Of a DNA stretch of 64,000 bases, positions 61,019 through 64,000 are shown one piece after another. Made by a program: the position numbers and the translations under genes. Origin of the DNA: Stappia albiluteola (lineage in GTDB: Bacteria; Pseudomonadota; Alphaproteobacteria; Rhizobiales; Stappiaceae); NCBI RefSeq assembly GCF_014050225.1, contig NZ_JACFXV010000066.1:145375-209374 (forward strand). The letters run 5' to 3'. Position 1 is the stretch's first letter; each line of letters opens with the position of its first letter. The notes beneath the pieces are model-generated. The model searched no databases, was not told where the DNA came from, and worked only from the letters and a program-made list of their open reading frames with translations.

Positions 61019-62845
61019 ATGCTTGCATCTTCTCCCGCGACGCTCAATTTGTTGAAAAAAGCTGTTCTTTTGCAGAAGAAGGGTGACGTGGCGGCGGCCA
61101 TCCCCATCTATCGTCGCATCCTCAAGCGCGACAAGGGCAACGCAGAAGTACACAGTCTTCTTGGCCTCTGCCTGGCGCAGCGAAATTCGGAAGAAGATGC
61201 CAGGAACCACCTTCAACGGGCCGTTGAGCTGCAGCCCGACGGGGAGCGCCACTACAGGAACCTCATTGAATTCCTGGAAAAGAAAGACAAGCCAGGAGAA
61301 GCGCTTGCCTGGACCGAGAAGGCGCTGGAAATAAAGCCGGACGAACCGACTCTACTTCTAAAGCGCGCAAGGCAACTGAAGAAGCTTGGTCAAACTGTCG
61401 ATGCACTATGGGCTTTCGAAACTGCGGTCCGCGCCGATCCGGAGAACCTCGACACGCTAGTCGAACTTGGACAGGCTTTGATGGATGCCGAGAAACATGA
61501 TGAAGCGATCGCGATTTGCGACTACGTGCTGGCTAAAGAACCAAGTCACCGTGAAGCGATATTTTTAAGACTCGACATAGGATTTTCCCAGAACGGACCA
61601 TCGTTTCTCGCGGAATTTCTAGAAGGAAAAATCTCGCACTTTGACCTCGACACGGATTTGAATTTTCGTATTCGCTTGGCAAATGCTTACTGGGGTGTAG
61701 GAAGATTTACGCTCGCACTTGAGCATATAACCTTCGTAACGAAACACGCGCCCTACGCAGCAAACGCGCGAGCGATCCATGGGAAGACCCTCTACCAAAT
61801 GGGAAGATTTGGAGAGGCCATTCCCGAGTTCGAAGCTGCCTTGAAAATTGATCCAGAACTTCATGAGGCGGCACTAAACTTAGGCTTTTGCTATTTTTGT
61901 TCTGGTGATCTCAAGGGTGGCTTTCGGCTTCATGACCGCCGCTTTTTATACAAAAAATCAGGAGTGCAAATTCGGCAATTTTCCGCCCCCAGGTGGATGG
62001 GTGAAGATCTTCGAGATAAAACCTTGATGATATGGAATGAACAGGGAGTTGGCGATGTCCTTCGATACTCTTCTATGTTTAATGAGCTTCAGAAACGTTG
62101 TGCTAAGTTGATTATCGAAACCCAGATCAAAACCATACCTATACTCCAGAGGAATTTCCCTAAAGCGTTGGTGCGTCGCGAAAAACACTTTGAAAAATTA
62201 GCAATATTTGGCGAGAATATTGATTATGATGTTCACTGCCCTATCGGCAGTCTGAGTGAACATCTCCGGCCTTCGTTGGACAGTTTTCCCAGTAGAAGCT
62301 CATTCTTAACGGGAGACTCTACTTTAGTTGAATCATTTGGAAAAAGAAAAGAATTTACAACAGACAAGTTCAAAGTTGGACTATGTTGGAGCGGAAAAAT
62401 AACACGCGGACTCCGCAGACTTACACATTTCAAGCTGGAGGAATTGATGCCAATACTTCGAGTTGATGGCGTCCAATTCTTCAATATTCAATACATCAAC
62501 AGCAGAGAAGAAATTGCGGAGACCACAAGTAAATTTGGCATTTTTATCAATGAGTTTGGAGAAATTGATCAATTTAACGACTTAGAATCGGTCGCGGCCA
62601 TAATTTGCAACCTCGATCTGGTAATCGCGATAAGCTCCAGTGTAGCGGAACTGGCAAGCGCCCTTGGTATTCCTGTCTGGCGAATTGGCTCCATTGCAGA
62701 GCCGCATTTGCTCGGCAGTAAAAATAAAATACCTTGGCTACCCTCTACAAAATATTTTCCATTTTCACTCGAACACGGGGCGACAGATACAATTGCCTTG
62801 TTAGCTAAAAATCTTCAGGCACTTGTAAATTCGAGGGCTATTTAA
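61019..62845 (+). CDS. flmG: TPR-glycosyltransferase, FlmG-like flagellin modification enzyme
   Basis: 608 residues from the ATG at 61019 (the ORF opens at 60827). The N-terminal about 370 residues are TPRs (NAEVHSLLGLCLAQRNSEED, ENLDTLVELGQALMDAEKHD). The C-terminal half has a GT-B glycosyltransferase character (IWNEQGVGDVLRYSSMF, VGLCWSGK, DLVIAISSSVAELASALGIP). Caulobacter FlmG, which glycosylates flagellins, has the same plan. It lies directly upstream of a flagellin gene. The region from about 61550 to 62850 is visibly AT-richer than the rest, suggesting transfer or fast divergence. Confidence 0.7.
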   Translation: MLASSPATLNLLKKAVLLQKKGDVAAAIPIYRRILKRDKGNAEVHSLLGLCLAQRNSEEDARNHLQRAVELQPDGERHYRNLIEFLEKKDKPGEALAWTEKALEIKPDEPTLLLKRARQLKKLGQTVDALWAFETAVRADPENLDTLVELGQALMDAEKHDEAIAICDYVLAKEPSHREAIFLRLDIGFSQNGPSFLAEFLEGKISHFDLDTDLNFRIRLANAYWGVGRFTLALEHITFVTKHAPYAANARAIHGKTLYQMGRFGEAIPEFEAALKIDPELHEAALNLGFCYFCSGDLKGGFRLHDRRFLYKKSGVQIRQFSAPRWMGEDLRDKTLMIWNEQGVGDVLRYSSMFNELQKRCAKLIIETQIKTIPILQRNFPKALVRREKHFEKLAIFGENIDYDVHCPIGSLSEHLRPSLDSFPSRSSFLTGDSTLVESFGKRKEFTTDKFKVGLCWSGKITRGLRRLTHFKLEELMPILRVDGVQFFNIQYINSREEIAETTSKFGIFINEFGEIDQFNDLESVAAIICNLDLVIAISSSVAELASALGIPVWRIGSIAEPHLLGSKNKIPWLPSTKYFPFSLEHGATDTIALLAKNLQALVNSRAI

Positions 62846-62965
62846 TAAGCTCTTATTTACCTTAATTTGAGTTTACCAAGATATTTTACTACTCATTTGG
62901 CAGTAAATTGCGATTGTCGGAATGCAACGAGAATGCGTTGCGTGTGAAACCAGAAAGGTATTCTC

Positions 62966-64000
62966 ATGTCCGACATCACGCTTTCCGCTGGCGTACGCCA
63001 GAACCTGCTTTCCTTGCAGAAGACTGCCGATCTTCTAAGCACGACCCAGAACCGGCTTGCTACCGGTAAAAAGGTAAACTCGGCCCTCGACAACCCGACC
63101 AATTTCTTCACCTCGCAAGGCCTGCAGTCGCGGGCCGGTGAGTTGTCTAATCTGCTTGATGGCATTGGCAACGCGATCAAGACGCTGGAAGCAGCCGACA
63201 ACGGCATCAAGGCAATCACCAAGCTGGTCGAAAGCGCCCAGTCGACGGTTCGCCAGGCTCAGCAGAACAATACCGACGCGGAAGCCGAGACCCAGATCCA
63301 AGGCCTCGCCGCCGTCGACACCACCGGGGTCTCCGCTGGAACCACACAGCAGCGCGTTCTCGATCAGAACCTTGGCGCCCTGAATTTCAAGAACGGCGAC
63401 ACCATCGAGTTAACAGCAACCGACGCGAACGGCACCGAATCAAAGGTGACCTATACTGTTGGAGCCACTCCGGCTACCGAAACCGTCAATGACGTCATCA
63501 ACCGGATCAACAATTCCGGCGTCGCCAAGGCATCGGTAACTTCCGACGGACGTCTGGATATCCGCGCGAATGGCGCCGAAACGCTAAATCTCACAATCAC
63601 GACGCAAGACACCGGAAATGGCTCGACGGCCGACCTCATCACACAAAATGCAGCCGGATCCGTGTTTGCATCCCTCGGTTTTGGAGACAACGCGGATGCT
63701 GTCGGTGTAGATGACGAGAATGACGCCAACACCACAGCCGACGTGGACGATCCCGGCGGTACGCGCGTCGTCTACACCGAAGGCACATCGGCAAACCTGT
63801 TCGACACGTTAACCATCACCAATCAGGCGCAGGCACAGGAGGCAGACAACTCGGATCTGGCGGAACAGTTCAACGACATTCTGCAGCAGATCGACGAGTT
63901 GGCCGCAGACGCCAGCTTCAACGGCATCAATCTGATCAATTCCAGCGATACCGAACTCACCGTTGCCTTCAACGAACGACGGGATGAAGGACGATCGGAA
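62966..64000 (+). CDS. Flagellin, 3' end beyond the window
   Basis: 345 codons are open to the window edge. The N-terminus MSDITLSAGVRQNLLSLQKT, RLATGKKVNSALDNPTNFFT is classical flagellin D0/D1. From about residue 115 a variable insert begins (Thr/Asp-rich, beta-like, e.g. DTIELTATDANGTESKVTYT). Conserved sequence returns near residue 290 (AEQFNDILQQIDELAADASF, NGINLIN). The C-terminal D0/D1 is outside. It follows a probable flagellin glycosyltransferase gene. GAAAGG lies upstream of the ATG. Confidence 0.93.
   Translation, partial: MSDITLSAGVRQNLLSLQKTADLLSTTQNRLATGKKVNSALDNPTNFFTSQGLQSRAGELSNLLDGIGNAIKTLEAADNGIKAITKLVESAQSTVRQAQQNNTDAEAETQIQGLAAVDTTGVSAGTTQQRVLDQNLGALNFKNGDTIELTATDANGTESKVTYTVGATPATETVNDVINRINNSGVAKASVTSDGRLDIRANGAETLNLTITTQDTGNGSTADLITQNAAGSVFASLGFGDNADAVGVDDENDANTTADVDDPGGTRVVYTEGTSANLFDTLTITNQAQAQEADNSDLAEQFNDILQQIDELAADASFNGINLINSSDTELTVAFNERRDEGRSE

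Noticed and set aside
1..64000. tRNA, rRNA, CRISPR arrays, prophage or transposase genes
   Set aside because: None was recognised by eye: no cloverleaf with conserved T-loop, no regularly spaced repeats, and no integrase, transposase or phage structural proteins among the genes.

Overview
The window is a GC-rich chromosomal segment from an alphaproteobacterium, most likely Hyphomicrobiales (Rhizobiales) or a close relative. The pointers are the CckA kinase and a CtrA-type binding site, the flagellar regulator FliX, a DksA with a single cysteine in its zinc-finger region, betaine-lipid genes btaA/btaB, a NadQ-type NAD regulator, a PruR/DcpA-type pterin and c-di-GMP pair, and MarR, LysE and DUF families typical of this group. 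No rRNA, tRNA, CRISPR array, transposase or phage gene was found. The genus cannot be fixed from the sequence alone.

Layout, 1-33 kb (housekeeping and accessory metabolism): the lutABC lactate-oxidation operon interrupted by a GNAT gene; pruR-dcpA (c-di-GMP signalling); a UPF0178 protein and a histidine phosphatase; fabI; an FAD-linked D-2-hydroxyacid dehydrogenase; a LysE exporter; an SRAP protein; a Nudix hydrolase among small conserved hypotheticals; btaA-btaB; an L,D-transpeptidase; a dihydroorotase-like protein; a ygfZ-HD hydrolase-phosphatase-nadQ run; a MarR/thioesterase divergon; a secreted cupin; a SleB-type wall hydrolase; nadA-nadB-nadC; a cluster of REP-like palindromes; and a MarR/DoxX divergon.

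33-35 kb: an isolated 385-residue helical protein with a central hydrophobic hairpin, whose architecture resembles the HBL/NHE/ClyA class of alpha-pore-forming toxins. It is preceded by an unusually AT-rich stretch. This is the least expected gene in the window.

35-64 kb (cell cycle and flagellum): cckA, then six flagellar transcription units. These are flgB-flgC-fliE-fliQ-fliR-flhB (minus); fliO-fliP (plus, FliO with a very long Pro/Ala tail); fliL-fliM-DUF6468-motE-large AMIN-like/TPR protein (minus); flgF-flgG-flgA-flgH (plus); fliX (minus); and flgI-flgJ-flgN-like (plus). An HD-GYP gene and dksA are interspersed. A FlaG-like gene, a TPR glycosyltransferase resembling Caulobacter FlmG, and a truncated flagellin follow. 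The flgB promoter region has an exact CtrA-type box. The flgF and flgI promoter regions share a sigma-54-type -24/-12 element with a common 15-bp palindrome about 100 bp upstream. Together with fliX this suggests a Caulobacter-like CtrA to FliX/FlbD/sigma-54 flagellar hierarchy. fliF, fliG, fliN, fliI, flhA, motAB, flgE/K/L and flbD are not in the window.
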